Shown here one piece after another: positions 1 to 8,946 of a stretch of DNA of 64,000 nt. A program made the translations under genes and the position numbers. The notes beneath the pieces were generated by a model that saw only the letters and a program-made list of their open reading frames with translations, was not told the origin of the DNA and did not search any database. Positions within the stretch are counted from its first letter, which is position 1. The number at the start of each line of letters is the position of its first letter. The stretch comes from Tenacibaculum sp. M341 (GTDB taxonomy: Bacteria; Bacteroidota; Bacteroidia; Flavobacteriales; Flavobacteriaceae). The stretch is taken from NCBI RefSeq assembly GCF_004337695.1, contig NZ_SJXJ01000016.1:34894-98893 (forward strand), given 5' to 3'.

Positions 1-253
1 TTAAATAGTTAACGGCAGAAAAGTTATTGTTGGTAATCCAATACAAAACAAATTTTCGATCTTTTAATTCGGTATTTAAGTTTGTAAATTCTTTTATTTG
101 TTTGGTGTATTTGATAGAATTTTGGTCGGTAGTTTTAATAATCAAAATTCGATTGTTCCATTTGTGCTTTTTTAAATCTTGTCCAGTAACTTTTGTAGTA
201 ATAGCACATGTAATTATAAGTGTTATTAGCTGTATTGATAATTTAATGTTCAT
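1..253 (-). CDS. DUF4174-like exported protein, 3' part off the window
   Basis: Reading the minus strand from an ATG at 253 gives 84 codons that stay open to the window edge, so the gene is cut at its 3' end. The N-terminus (MNIKLSIQLITLIITC...) is a hydrophobic export signal ending near TGQ. The following DLKKHKWNNRILIIKT segment resembles the start of DUF4174 proteins, small periplasmic thioredoxin-like-fold proteins of unknown role. The plus-strand reading frame over the same bases has no such features. Family assignment is from motif memory on a partial sequence. Confidence 0.6.
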   Translation of the reverse strand, partial: MNIKLSIQLITLIITCAITTKVTGQDLKKHKWNNRILIIKTTDQNSIKYTKQIKEFTNLNTELKDRKFVLYWITNNNFSAVNYL

Positions 254-298
254 GGAATTTTAAGTTTACAGTAAAATGTTCTATAAAATTAATTAATT

Positions 299-796
299 TT
301 AAAGTATTATGTTTCCTGATGGATCAAAGTTATAATGTTTAAATTTTATCTCTTTAATAATTTTTACTTCAGTACCAACACCATCACCCCAGAAAGTACC
401 TTCATCATCAGCTTCAAATATTTTTCCGTTATCAATAATTAATGAAACATAAGGGTGTTTTGCTAGTTCTTTGGGAGCACTAATGATCGTTTTACAGTTA
501 AATTTTTCTGATAATTTTAATGCTAAAAATAATGCTCTGTGTTCAGAGTGCAGCTCATCAGTTCTTAATAACGTAATTACAGTAGGGAATTCACTTTTAT
601 ATTTTTCAATTTGTAAAGCAAAAGCAGAAAAAACTTCATCTGTATCTTTGATTTCAGAGTTTTTATTTCCATCAAACACGAATGTTTTTTCAAAGTTTCC
701 TTCCCAATTGATTAATTGCTTATGAGAGAATAAAGAATGAATGAATTTAACTAATTCAATTCTTTCTACTTTAGCTTCAATTCCAATTTCTTCCAT
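299..796 (-). CDS. Hypothetical cytoplasmic protein, 165 aa
   Basis: A complete ORF with ATG start (MEEIGIEAKVERIELV) and no signal peptide or membrane segment. It is acidic with alternating helix and strand character and ends in a KHYNFDPSGNIIL tail. I do not recognise a family. It lies 17 bp downstream of the lipoprotein gene ending at 814 on the same strand, so the two may be co-transcribed. No catalytic motif is visible and no function is proposed. Confidence 0.6.
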   Translation of the reverse strand: MEEIGIEAKVERIELVKFIHSLFSHKQLINWEGNFEKTFVFDGNKNSEIKDTDEVFSAFALQIEKYKSEFPTVITLLRTDELHSEHRALFLALKLSEKFNCKTIISAPKELAKHPYVSLIIDNGKIFEADDEGTFWGDGVGTEVKIIKEIKFKHYNFDPSGNIIL

Positions 797-813
797 TTTA
801 AAATCAAATACTA

Positions 814-1281
814 TTATTTAACTATTTCAATGGTTCTATTAGTATTAGAAGTATCCCATTTTAAAATATCATTGTACCAAACTTTGGTAACAATCGTATT
901 GTTATTACTATTTTCAATAGCTGCTTTTACAATATCTGCATCAGTATTTGAGAATTCAATTTTTGTTTCAGAATAGCTATTCTGATCTGTTGTTAAACTC
1001 GGAGAAAGAGACAATAATGTTCCATTTTCAGTTTCAATAACTGAAATGCCTTTTGGAGTGTCTAATTTATTATCGTAAAACTTTTTCCATTCTCCATTAA
1101 TCTTATGGTAAATATTAATGTCGGATTCTTTATAACCATTTTCAATTTCAAATAAGTTTTTACCTTCTTCATTCAAATATTTAATGGTGATGTTGGTATC
1201 TATATTAACACAACAATTATCATTATTTGAACATGCATAAAAAGATATTACAATGGATAATAGCAAAATTAGTTTTCTCAT
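814..1281 (-). CDS. Hypothetical lipoprotein, 155 aa
   Basis: The start at 1281 gives MRKLILLLSIVISFYAC, a typical lipoprotein signal with lipobox FYAC and the acylated Cys at residue 17. A longer reading from 1320 would put 13 unlikely residues in front of the signal, so 1281 is preferred. The mature part begins SNNDNCC and is rich in beta-strand-forming residues. No domain was recognised. It probably sits at the outer or inner membrane and may share a transcript with the 299-796 gene. Confidence 0.65.
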   Translation of the reverse strand: MRKLILLLSIVISFYACSNNDNCCVNIDTNITIKYLNEEGKNLFEIENGYKESDINIYHKINGEWKKFYDNKLDTPKGISVIETENGTLLSLSPSLTTDQNSYSETKIEFSNTDADIVKAAIENSNNNTIVTKVWYNDILKWDTSNTNRTIEIVK

Positions 1282-1360
1282 ATCTAGTTTTTTATAGGCG
1301 AAATAAAAATAGAGAAACAATTTTGTTTCTCTATTGTAAATTTATATAATTTTTTGTCAA

Positions 1361-2584
1361 TTACTCATCATCGTAAGCATACACTCTTTCAATAGACCAG
1401 TTATCATCATAACCATTTTTCCATTTTCCAGAAGCTAACTCTTCATCAGTAGAAAGGCATACATCAAGATTTTCTCTAATTTGTTCTTCAGCCATATCTT
1501 GACCAATAAATACAATTTCATTTTTTCTATCGCCAAAATCTTTGTGCCAATTTTCTTCAATGATATCTTGATTTTCAATGAAAGTTAAATTGTTACTTCG
1601 GGTTTCATAAGACATGCTTCCCCACCAAACACCAGCACTATCAGCTTTTAAAGAACCACCAGCTTGTCCCCAAACCAAAGCTTGTTCTGGTCTAGATGAT
1701 AACCAAAATAATCCTTTACTACGAATAACATTATCAGGAAATTGGTGTTGTATAAAATTCCAAAAACGTTCTGGATCAAATGGTTTTTTACTACGGTATA
1801 CGAAAGAACCAATACCATATTCTTCAGTTTCTGGTGTATGTTCTTCTTTATTTAATTCCTCTATCCAGCCAGCACTTTGTTCAGCTTCTTCAAAATCAAA
1901 TAATCCAGTATTTAAAATTTCGCTAGGAGCTACTTTACTGTAACTAGATTCTAATATTTTAGCTGAAGGATTTAATTTTTGAATAGCAGCTTTTAAAACA
2001 CCAAGATGATCTTTACTAACCAAATCAGTTTTATTTAAAATGATAACATTGGCAAACTCTATTTGGTCAGTTAATAAGTTAACAATCGTTCTAAAATCAC
2101 CTTCAATATTTGTTAACTCTCTATCGATTAAAGTTTCTGGACTACCGAAGTCTTTAAAAAAGTTAAAAGCATCTACCACAGTAACCATCGTATCAATATA
2201 ACTAAAACGAGAAAGATCAATTCCGTTTTCTTCATCTACAAAAGAAAAAGTTTGAGCTACAGGTACAGGCTCACTAATACCAGTACTTTCAATAAGTAAA
2301 TAATCAAAACGATCTTCTTTAGCCAATCGTTCAACTTCTACCATCAAATCTTCTCGTAATGTACAGCAAATACAACCATTACTCATTTCTACCAATTTCT
2401 CTTCAGTTCGAGATAGTGTATTTTCACTTTTCACCAATGCTGCATCAACATTTACTTCGCTCATGTCATTTACAATAACAGCTACTTTTAATCCCTGTTT
2501 GTTGTGTAATACATGATTTAATAAAGTAGTTTTTCCTGCTCCAAGAAAACCACTTAAAACTGTTACTGGTAGTTTTTTATTCAT
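1361..2584 (-). CDS. CobW/COG0523 family GTP-dependent metal chaperone
   Basis: A 407-residue G3E-family GTPase. The Walker A motif GFLGAGKT is at residues 12-19, and the family's metal-binding CxCC motif (GCICC) is at 71-74, followed by the LREDL helix. A CobW C-terminal domain fills residues of about 255-400, with the [12 protein letters not shown] segment seen in ZigA/YciC-type zinc chaperones. Such proteins load zinc or another metal into client enzymes, often under zinc limitation. The full family length is present. Its promoter lies inside a long palindrome (2607-2668), consistent with metal-responsive repression. The metal itself cannot be read from sequence. Confidence 0.9.
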   Translation of the reverse strand: MNKKLPVTVLSGFLGAGKTTLLNHVLHNKQGLKVAVIVNDMSEVNVDAALVKSENTLSRTEEKLVEMSNGCICCTLREDLMVEVERLAKEDRFDYLLIESTGISEPVPVAQTFSFVDEENGIDLSRFSYIDTMVTVVDAFNFFKDFGSPETLIDRELTNIEGDFRTIVNLLTDQIEFANVIILNKTDLVSKDHLGVLKAAIQKLNPSAKILESSYSKVAPSEILNTGLFDFEEAEQSAGWIEELNKEEHTPETEEYGIGSFVYRSKKPFDPERFWNFIQHQFPDNVIRSKGLFWLSSRPEQALVWGQAGGSLKADSAGVWWGSMSYETRSNNLTFIENQDIIEENWHKDFGDRKNEIVFIGQDMAEEQIRENLDVCLSTDEELASGKWKNGYDDNWSIERVYAYDDE

Positions 2585-2606
2585 CTCTGCTAGTTTTTTG
2601 TGAATA

Positions 2607-2668
2607 CAAATTTACCTATAAACTTTTATTAATGCAATTTGATTGCTTTAATGGAAGTTTATAGGTAA
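2607..2668 (-). promoter_or_regulatory. Promoter embedded in a 57-bp palindromic operator (CobW-type gene)
   Basis: On the minus strand, TTG (2637-2635), 20 nt, then TAAATTTG (2614-2607) matches the Bacteroidota promoter form, placing the transcript start near 2600 and 16 nt before the ATG. The arms 2612-2638 and 2642-2668 are inverted repeats around position 2640. The outer 14 bp match perfectly and the inner 11 bp have one mismatch; two T/G pairs separate them. The -33 element and the edge of the -7 element are inside the palindrome, as expected for a repressor operator. Alternatively it is a transcript-end hairpin for the 2709-3788 gene, but it lacks a following T-tract. Confidence 0.6.
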
Positions 2669-2708
2669 GGAAGAGATATTGATAAACTAAGAAAGGGATT
2701 GAAATACG

Positions 2709-3788
2709 TTACATTTGTGTATGTTCATACTCTGGATGAGGATTAGGAATATCATTTTTATGATCTCCTATAATTTCTCTAATGTCAATTTCTATACCTC
2801 TAGAAATGGTGGTAATTGGTACATCGTTAGCAATTCCTTCGAAAGGATTTTCAGAAACATCGCCAATACGTTCCATGGTAAAGAAAATCCATGAAATGAT
2901 AATACTAAAAGGAATGATTAGCCAAACAAAATTATTAGCAATAATATTTTGAATGGTACTTTGACTTTCATAATTCAATAATGATTGACCAATTTTATCA
3001 AATTCACTCATTAACCCAAAAGGAAGTAGTGCTACAAAAATCCATGCAAAAAATAGGTTTAGAGTTGCAAATTGTCTTGGATAAGGAAAGTTTTTAATAC
3101 GCTCTGCTTTTCCTTGAAGTGTAAAAAACTCTTCAATCATCTTTTTAAACTCCATATGACGGAAATCATCTATTAAACCTGCTAATTTTAATTCTTTAAA
3201 ATGATTTGATTGTAATTTTAAACAAGCTGCCTGTTTGTTAGTTTTACTTAGTACCTCTTGCTTTTCTTCTGAATTTAAATAATCATCTAATTCTTCTGAT
3301 AAAGTATATTCATATTCCTGAATATGCATTTTTTTCATCACCTCTTGGTCCGATTTATTACTGTAGGTAGTTTCCCAAGGCTTTTTTACTCTTAAAGCAT
3401 GTCTTAAAGAAGTCATCCAAGCTACATGTCTCATGATGATTGTTTTCTTTATTTGAAAAAACTCAGCGTCCGATTTTTTGTTATTGGTAAACTCATTTGT
3501 AATAAAATCATTGGTCATAGTAGCGAATAACCTTGAAGCATTTACAATACCTCCATATATTTTTCTGGCTTCCCATAAACGATTGTAAGAAGCATTGTTT
3601 TTAAATCCGATAATAAAAGCTAAAGCAGTACCCACAAGTCCTATAGGTAACCATGGTAAGTGCAACCATTTCCAATCTAAAAGTTCATATAGAGTTACAG
3701 GAATGATAGATGTTAAAAGGAAAATATAAATATATCTTCGGGTCCAACTTAGCATTCGTTTAATGGTATAATTCTTTTTTGTGTACAT
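2709..3788 (-). CDS. Bestrophin-like (UPF0187) membrane channel protein
   Basis: A 359-residue membrane protein. Near the N-terminus are two hydrophobic segments (IYIFLLTSIIPVTLYELL and LVGTALAFIIGFKNNASYNRLWEAR); the motif FKNNASYNRLWEAR is characteristic of bacterial bestrophins. A long charged middle part is followed by two further hydrophobic segments around residues 240-265 and 285-305 and the conserved GDVSENPFEG stretch. Bestrophin homologues form pentameric ion channels. Ion selectivity cannot be read here. It is upstream of the CobW gene on the same strand, separated by the palindromic region. Confidence 0.85.
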   Translation of the reverse strand: MYTKKNYTIKRMLSWTRRYIYIFLLTSIIPVTLYELLDWKWLHLPWLPIGLVGTALAFIIGFKNNASYNRLWEARKIYGGIVNASRLFATMTNDFITNEFTNNKKSDAEFFQIKKTIIMRHVAWMTSLRHALRVKKPWETTYSNKSDQEVMKKMHIQEYEYTLSEELDDYLNSEEKQEVLSKTNKQAACLKLQSNHFKELKLAGLIDDFRHMEFKKMIEEFFTLQGKAERIKNFPYPRQFATLNLFFAWIFVALLPFGLMSEFDKIGQSLLNYESQSTIQNIIANNFVWLIIPFSIIISWIFFTMERIGDVSENPFEGIANDVPITTISRGIEIDIREIIGDHKNDIPNPHPEYEHTQM

Positions 3789-3872
3789 GATTACTTTTGT
3801 TTTACAGTAGCTTTTACTACATAGGATGTATTGAAAATATTTCCTCTTTTTAGAAAAGAAGAGGAGTAGGTG

Positions 3873-3907
3873 TTTAAAGATGCTCTTCTGATAAGAGCAT
3901 CTTTAAA
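3873..3907. terminator. Perfect 15-bp hairpin, probable terminator
   Basis: Arms 3873-3887 and 3893-3907 pair perfectly around a 5-nt loop. The hairpin lies between the bestrophin gene start and the end of the crotonase gene (3920), where a minus-strand transcript should end. T-tracts are weak on both sides, so termination efficiency is uncertain. Confidence 0.55.
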
Positions 3908-3919
3908 TATTAATTTGAA

Positions 3920-4771
3920 TTAATCTCTTTGAATTTCTTGTAAATCGATTAACATGTTTTCCCAATTCTTTTGGTTTTCATGATCAAATTGAGCACCGTT
4001 TTCATCAGCAATTGTAAAACGCTTAATAGCTGGAGTTTTACTAGTAGCCTGATATAATTGGTATGCTTCTTCTTTTAAAGCGTCAGCAATTGGTAAATCG
4101 ATAGATGCATATACAGCACGCTTACATGCTTCAATTGATTCTGCAGGGAATTTAGCAATACGTTCCGCTAAAGTATCTACATAAGGACCAATTTCATCAG
4201 CATTTAAAGCTTTGTTAATTGTACCAAATTTTTCAGCTTCATCAGCATCCCAATCTCTTGCACCTAAAATAATTTCTAAAGCTTTCCCAAGTCCTGCTTG
4301 TCTTGCCATACGAGAAGCTCCACCACCACAAGGTAAAATTCCCATACCAACTTCCATTTGCATAAATTTAGCTTTACCTCTTGTAGCAAAACGCATATCT
4401 AAAGCCAATGCCATTTCATGACCACCACCTCTGGCAAAACCTTCAATTTTTGCAATAGTAGCTTGTGGTACGTTGCTTAATCTTTCTAAAACAGCTTGTA
4501 AGTCAAGTAATTTAACTTCGTTTCTAGGCACAACTTCTTCAGACATGTCTCTTAATAAGTTTGTGTCGTAGTGACATACCCAATAACCTTCGTTAGAAGA
4601 TTGAAATACCACAACCTTAACGCTTCTGTCACGCTCTAAACGTAAACAAAGGCTGCTTAAATCTGCTAACATTTCTTGTCCTTGAACGTTAACTGGTCCA
4701 AAATTAATTGTTACATATAAAATACCGCCTTTTTGTTCAGCTGTAAATGTTTGAAAATTCTTGTAGTCCAT
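3920..4771 (-). CDS. Enoyl-CoA hydratase/isomerase (crotonase) family protein
   Basis: A 283-residue crotonase-fold protein. The oxyanion-hole segment is GFARGGGHEMALALD (residues 111-125) and the second conserved segment is MEVGMGILPCGGGASRM (139-155), followed by the typical C-terminal trimerisation helices. It acts on an acyl-CoA thioester, but the exact reaction (hydration, isomerisation, other) is not determinable. The start at 4771 is 14 bp downstream of the NTF2-like gene and the AraC regulator gene precedes that, so the three probably form one unit responding to an aromatic or fatty substrate (inference). Confidence 0.85.
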   Translation of the reverse strand: MDYKNFQTFTAEQKGGILYVTINFGPVNVQGQEMLADLSSLCLRLERDRSVKVVVFQSSNEGYWVCHYDTNLLRDMSEEVVPRNEVKLLDLQAVLERLSNVPQATIAKIEGFARGGGHEMALALDMRFATRGKAKFMQMEVGMGILPCGGGASRMARQAGLGKALEIILGARDWDADEAEKFGTINKALNADEIGPYVDTLAERIAKFPAESIEACKRAVYASIDLPIADALKEEAYQLYQATSKTPAIKRFTIADENGAQFDHENQKNWENMLIDLQEIQRD

Positions 4772-4785
4772 AATTTATTCTAATT

Positions 4786-5121
4786 TTAATTAATAATTCC
4801 TGCGAATGTGTGTTGTTTAATTTTACCTTCTTCAATAATGTAAGTATCGGTGGCTAATTGCACATTTATGTGTGTGTTTTCTCCATTCCAAACAAAGTAG
4901 ACGATGTTGTCGTTTGTTTCTTGTTTGATAGTATTGAATTCAAAACCTTCAAATTTTGGAAGAAAAGCTTCATAGAATTCTAGTATTTCTTCATAACCTT
5001 TGTAGGTTTTATCCTGAGTTATAAACAAAGCATCATCCGTGTAGTCTTCCAGAACTTTTGCTGGATTTAAAGTATCGACAGCCTTCATGTGGCTTTCAAA
5101 TACATTTTGTGGATTTTTCAT
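4786..5121 (-). CDS. NTF2/SnoaL-like family protein
   Basis: 111 residues with the NTF2-like layout: an N-terminal helix (NVFESHMKAVDTLNPAKVLEDYTDDALFI), then KTYKGYEEILEFYEAFLP and a four-strand sheet ending in TYIIEEGKIKQHTFAGI. SnoaL-like folds act as small-molecule isomerases, hydratases or binding proteins. No assured catalytic residues are visible. It is likely co-transcribed with the crotonase 14 bp downstream. A TAACTTTG (-7-like) box on the minus strand at 5156-5149 may be its promoter, although no good -33 element is seen. Confidence 0.75.
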   Translation of the reverse strand: MKNPQNVFESHMKAVDTLNPAKVLEDYTDDALFITQDKTYKGYEEILEFYEAFLPKFEGFEFNTIKQETNDNIVYFVWNGENTHINVQLATDTYIIEEGKIKQHTFAGIIN

Positions 5122-5220
5122 AATAGGTGTTTATTAAACTTTACGTTGCAAAGTTATTTTAGAGGTGCACCTACTATTTAGTAAGAAAAAAAGATGTTTT
5201 AGTAAAAAACGAAGTTGAGG

Positions 5221-6066
5221 TTATTTTTGGCTAGTTCTGTAGTTACTAGCTGTCATTCCTTTGTATGATAAAAATGTTTTATCTAAGTGGCTGCTGTCGG
5301 TAAAATCTAGTTCTATGGCAATTTCTGAAATAGTAAAATTGGTATATTTTAAACGGGTTTCAGCTAATTTAACTTTGTAATTAAGAATGTATTTTTTTAA
5401 GCTGATTTCCATCTGTTTCTTAAAATATTGTCCTACATAGTTTTCAGCAATATTGAATTCAGCAGCAATCATTTTATTGGAAAGCATACTACTATCATGA
5501 ATGTGATAATGAATGTAGTTTACAATATCCTGAATTTTAGAAGTTTCTTTTTTAACGGTAGCTACATTTACATTTCTTGAAATTATATGAAGTATAGAAT
5601 GTAATGTCGCTTTTAGAATAAGTTCGCTTTTTAAGTTTTTATTATTGTACTCATTAAAAAGAACATTGAATAGCGCTAAGAAACTGTTTTTTTCTGATTC
5701 AGAATCTAGATTTATGTTTTTAACTCTGTCTGCACTGTAGAAGATAGTTTCAATTTTTTTAAACCATTCTTTTTCTTGTGAGGTGTCATCTTGTAAAGAA
5801 AAGTTACCGAAAAAGCTGTTTAAAAATTTTATTGCAGATACTGTGGTTGGAGTTTTTATTTCGAAGTTATATTTATCATTAGGAATAAATATAAAAATGT
5901 GATTGTCTTCGTATGGAACATTGTGTCCGTTAATATTTAATTCACCATTACCTTTTTCAATTAAGAGTATTTCAAAAAAACGAATGGCTGTGTACTGACA
6001 AAAGCCGATAGACATTTTTTCTTGAAAGTTTTGAATTACAATATTTTCAAATATGGTACGTGGCAT
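5221..6066 (-). CDS. AraC family transcriptional regulator
   Basis: 281 residues. The N-terminal half is a cupin-like sensor domain (ENIVIQNFQEKM...LLIEKGNGELNINGHNVPYEDNHIFIF). The C-terminal ~100 residues hold the two helix-turn-helix motifs of AraC proteins, with the family pattern SEIAIELDFTDSSHLDKTFLSYKGMTASNYR near the end. It lies 99 bp upstream of the NTF2-like and crotonase genes on the same strand, so those genes are the most likely targets. The effector is unknown. Confidence 0.88.
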   Translation of the reverse strand: MPRTIFENIVIQNFQEKMSIGFCQYTAIRFFEILLIEKGNGELNINGHNVPYEDNHIFIFIPNDKYNFEIKTPTTVSAIKFLNSFFGNFSLQDDTSQEKEWFKKIETIFYSADRVKNINLDSESEKNSFLALFNVLFNEYNNKNLKSELILKATLHSILHIISRNVNVATVKKETSKIQDIVNYIHYHIHDSSMLSNKMIAAEFNIAENYVGQYFKKQMEISLKKYILNYKVKLAETRLKYTNFTISEIAIELDFTDSSHLDKTFLSYKGMTASNYRTSQK

Positions 6067-6147
6067 TTATATAGAAGGATTTTATAAAAACAAAGCTAAA
6101 TAATTTTAATGAATAGGAGAGAGTAGGTAAACTTCTAAAAAGAAGTA

Positions 6148-6702
6148 TTATAAATTGTTGCTAATAAGTTTCTCCATTTCTTCCTCATTCCAGTCTTTAT
6201 AGTAATCAAAATTTATTTTAATTACAGTTGTGTTTTTATTGACGGTTTCTTCAATTTTTTTATTTCTGATTTTCAATAATTCAAACCTTTCGATTATCCT
6301 TTTTCTTGTTTTTTCATCTCGTTCTTCGGAAAGTATTTTATCAATATTATTTAATTGTAATATCCATAACTTTTCGATTTGGATATCTTGTTGGTCAAGT
6401 GATTTTTCGAGATGAAAATATTGTTCTTTAGTTTTTGGATAGTCGATGATTAATATTCCTTTCTGAATTGATGCTATTTCATTTATTAGAACTTTAGTAA
6501 TTAATTCTGTAGGAATCAATTCTCCTGATTGTATGTAAGATTTAACTTTTTTAGATAGATAGTTATCAGATAAATCAGATAAACTATTTTTGATAAGTTC
6601 TTTAATAGAAACTTTTTGCAGGTTAAATTTTCTTTCCAGTATCTTTTCAAATAAACTTATATAAGTAAAACTTTCTGATAATAAAATGTGACAGTTTTTC
6701 AT
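6148..6702 (-). CDS. Adenylate-kinase-like protein lacking the P-loop
   Basis: 184 residues. The middle follows the nucleoside monophosphate kinase pattern: SIKELIK, then KVKSYIQSGELIPTELITKVLINEI (compare the NMP-binding helix and GxLVPDE motif) and KGILIIDYPKTKEQYFHLE (compare the GFLLDGFPRT motif), then the LID-type RDEKTRKRIIERFELL. The N-terminus, where GxPGxGK should be, reads MKNCHILLSESFTYIS and has no P-loop, so ATP-dependent kinase activity is doubtful. It is the last gene of a three-gene minus-strand group with an SMI1/KNR4 protein. It could be a repurposed or decaying kinase. Confidence 0.6.
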   Translation of the reverse strand: MKNCHILLSESFTYISLFEKILERKFNLQKVSIKELIKNSLSDLSDNYLSKKVKSYIQSGELIPTELITKVLINEIASIQKGILIIDYPKTKEQYFHLEKSLDQQDIQIEKLWILQLNNIDKILSEERDEKTRKRIIERFELLKIRNKKIEETVNKNTTVIKINFDYYKDWNEEEMEKLISNNL

Positions 6703-6737
6703 AGTAACTTATAATTGAGTTTTAAATGAGGAGTTAA

Positions 6738-7418
6738 TTAAGCTTTAAATTCAATGAGGTTTTGTTTCATTTCTTTATCCCAAAAATCTTTTTCGTTATT
6801 GTAAATTCTGGTTGTAATCTGTTTGTTTAATTCTTTATCAGATTTTAAATTTAAGTTGATGGCTACTATTTGTTCATTATCTACTTTAAATATAAAGTCA
6901 TTGCTATTGGTTGTTTTTGCAGCTAATTCAAATTGTTCATTTTGTAATATATGGTCATCAGGTAATTGAAATCTTAGTTCATTTATTAGAACTTCAATTT
7001 CATCATCTTCTATGTCTATGCTATCAATGTAAGGAGGTAAGTATTTCAATGAAAAAATAGACATATTGAGTACTTCTTCTAAATTTCCTGTTTCTAGTAA
7101 GTTAATTATTGTTTTTTCAATACAATTTCTACTTAATTCTTTTACAAATAAGTCAGGAGGTATTTGATAAAGACCGTTTAAATTATTTCCATTTTCTCTG
7201 TCTTCATTAATAGCTGTTTGAAGAAATTGATACGTCCATACATTTATTCCATAATTTCTACCGTCTAATGTATCAACAGCAATATTAGCAAAGTCATTTT
7301 CAATATCATCCCAAGGGCATGATATTTCAAATTCAAGCCATAATTTAAAAGGAGTTTTTCCCTCTTTAATTATTTTGTCGCTTAAAGAATGGTTGGGATT
7401 TAAATTTTTAATGTTCAT
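6738..7418 (-). CDS. Hypothetical protein, 226 aa
   Basis: A soluble acidic protein with no signal peptide or transmembrane segment. Residues 25-75 contain the distinctive stretch LWLEFEISCPWDDIENDFANIAV followed by NYGINVWTYQFLQTAI, which resembles small domains found near SMI1/KNR4 immunity proteins, though I cannot name the family. It is 35 bp downstream of the SMI1/KNR4 gene and 35 bp upstream of the kinase-like gene, suggesting one transcript. No catalytic motif is recognised. Confidence 0.6.
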   Translation of the reverse strand: MNIKNLNPNHSLSDKIIKEGKTPFKLWLEFEISCPWDDIENDFANIAVDTLDGRNYGINVWTYQFLQTAINEDRENGNNLNGLYQIPPDLFVKELSRNCIEKTIINLLETGNLEEVLNMSIFSLKYLPPYIDSIDIEDDEIEVLINELRFQLPDDHILQNEQFELAAKTTNSNDFIFKVDNEQIVAINLNLKSDKELNKQITTRIYNNEKDFWDKEMKQNLIEFKA

Positions 7419-7453
7419 TGTTTAACTAGCAAAAAGTATAATACAGATATTTC

Positions 7454-7933
7454 TTATGCTATGGAATAGCATTTATTCAAAAGTTCATCTAAAGATTCTG
7501 TTAAATAACAGAATCCAAAATCACCATTATCAACGTGAAAAATTTTACCGTCATAATCTCCACCTATAGCTATATAAATTTGTGCACCTCCATATGTTTC
7601 TATTAAAGGGAAAAGTTTTTCATGGTCAACATATTCAGAGTTTACATCAAATTCTTTTTGAAATTGTTTTAAGTAGCCACGATGCTCCCATTTTTCCTTT
7701 ATAGATTTTAGGGATTCAACTTGTTGAAGTGCATCATCGGTATCCCATCCGTCTTTGTAAATTAAATCAAAAAAACATTGAGTATTATCATTAAACATAA
7801 TTTCTGAATTAGCATAAAATTTAAAGAAAGCCTTTATATTTTCTGGAAGAATAAAACCAGTGAATTCTTCAATGTCTTTTATATCAGAGTCTGTAGTTTC
7901 TAAAGGGTTTTTAAATATGATTTTATTTTTCAT
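7454..7933 (-). CDS. SMI1/KNR4 family protein
   Basis: 159 residues with the SMI1/KNR4 (SUKH) pattern. DIKDIEEFTGFILPENIKAFFKFYANSE at the N-terminus is followed by the GWDTDDALQQVESLKS and LFPLIETYGGAQIYIAIGGDYDGKIFHVDNGD segments. SUKH proteins commonly neutralise toxins of contact-dependent or polymorphic systems. No toxin gene is visible nearby, so this may be an orphan immunity gene. It is the first gene of the 7933-6148 group. Function as immunity is inference from the family. Confidence 0.8.
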   Translation of the reverse strand: MKNKIIFKNPLETTDSDIKDIEEFTGFILPENIKAFFKFYANSEIMFNDNTQCFFDLIYKDGWDTDDALQQVESLKSIKEKWEHRGYLKQFQKEFDVNSEYVDHEKLFPLIETYGGAQIYIAIGGDYDGKIFHVDNGDFGFCYLTESLDELLNKCYSIA

Positions 7934-8112
7934 TGTTACAGTTGTTGTAATTTGATTTAATTAAGGTTGAATTAGTTCCTGTTTATCATATTATCATTAA
8001 TAATCCGAATAAAATTCCCCTCATAAAATAATCCTGTTTTAATATTTTTTCTGAGTATTGAACAGATCTCATGTGGTATTCATAATAGTCTTAAAAAAAA
8101 TAAAAATATGTC

Positions 8113-8733
8113 TTACTGATTCACCTTCTCAAGATCATTGTTAAAAATGATTTCAAATTTACTTTTAATATCATTTCTATTCTGTCTAATTAAACTACAA
8201 ATAAACTCTCTAATAGTTTTAACTCTTGTGTCAATGTAAGGTGTGGGATTTTTAAATAAATATCCAAACTTATAATCAAAAATAGTAACAATTGACACTC
8301 CAATAAAAAAGAGTAGCGCAAAAAGTTTAGGATTGGCAAATGAAAACAAGGCAGTTATCTCTTCTTTAGAAAAGAAAATTAAATAACAAATCCACGGAAT
8401 AAGAAAGGCAACTAAAATAAGATAAGGGTACAAGGAAGATCGTGAACCTTTTTTATGAACAGATAGATGAACCTTATTTTTAATAGCATTATAAATTTTA
8501 AGTCTGTCAGTACTGCCAATTTTTTTATCTAAAAAGGACTCATGAGTTACTCTATTTTTAAATTCTTCTTTCTCTCTTAAAGTATTTAATATTCTTGATT
8601 TTAAGAATAAAAAAGTAATATCGTGACGTAAAATAACATCACTTTGTATACGCTCCAATTTTTGTTGATTTATAGGAAAGTTAAAGCTATGTTTCTCTTC
8701 AAGTTTTTTAATGTCCTTTGGATAAGTTCTCAT
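8113..8733 (-). CDS. Hypothetical membrane protein, 206 aa
   Basis: The N-terminal ~100 residues are soluble, charged and helical. Two hydrophobic segments follow (LYPYLILVAFLIPWICYLIFF and FALLFFIGVSIVTIFDY, about residues 100-155). A basic C-terminal tail rich in Arg and Lys ends in FEIIFNNDLEKVNQ. I do not recognise a family. It stands alone on the minus strand between the SMI1 group and icmF. The start gives MRTYPKDIKKLEEK. Confidence 0.55.
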   Translation of the reverse strand: MRTYPKDIKKLEEKHSFNFPINQQKLERIQSDVILRHDITFLFLKSRILNTLREKEEFKNRVTHESFLDKKIGSTDRLKIYNAIKNKVHLSVHKKGSRSSLYPYLILVAFLIPWICYLIFFSKEEITALFSFANPKLFALLFFIGVSIVTIFDYKFGYLFKNPTPYIDTRVKTIREFICSLIRQNRNDIKSKFEIIFNNDLEKVNQ

Positions 8734-8883
8734 TTCTAGCAGTAGTTTTTTTAATGTTAAAAGTTATGTAAAAACTAAATTTAAAAAGATTTAAATCAAG
8801 AGTTTCAAGCTTACAACAAAGATAATTCTTTCAATGAAATGTTTGAGAGTGTTACAGGGGGAATTTACTTTGTTTTAAAGAAA

Positions 8884-8919
8884 AAAGCAGTTAAAAAGAA
8901 ATATCCTTTTAACTGCTTT
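8884..8919 (-). terminator. Intrinsic terminator of icmF
   Basis: Arms 8884-8896 and 8907-8919 are perfectly complementary (13 bp). An A-rich run on the plus side at 8878-8886 gives a U-tract in the minus-strand transcript. It is placed just beyond the stop of the mutase gene ending at 8947. Confidence 0.75.
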
Positions 8920-8946
8920 GATGTTATAATCTGTAATCAATTTCAA

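Noticed and set aside
27-263. A 78-codon plus-strand reading frame at the left edge
   Set aside because: The minus strand over the same bases encodes a better protein with a signal peptide and a DUF4174-like start.
6148-7933. A complete toxin-immunity system around the SMI1/KNR4 gene
   Set aside because: No toxin, effector with secretion tail or VgrG/Rhs-like gene is present within the neighbourhood.
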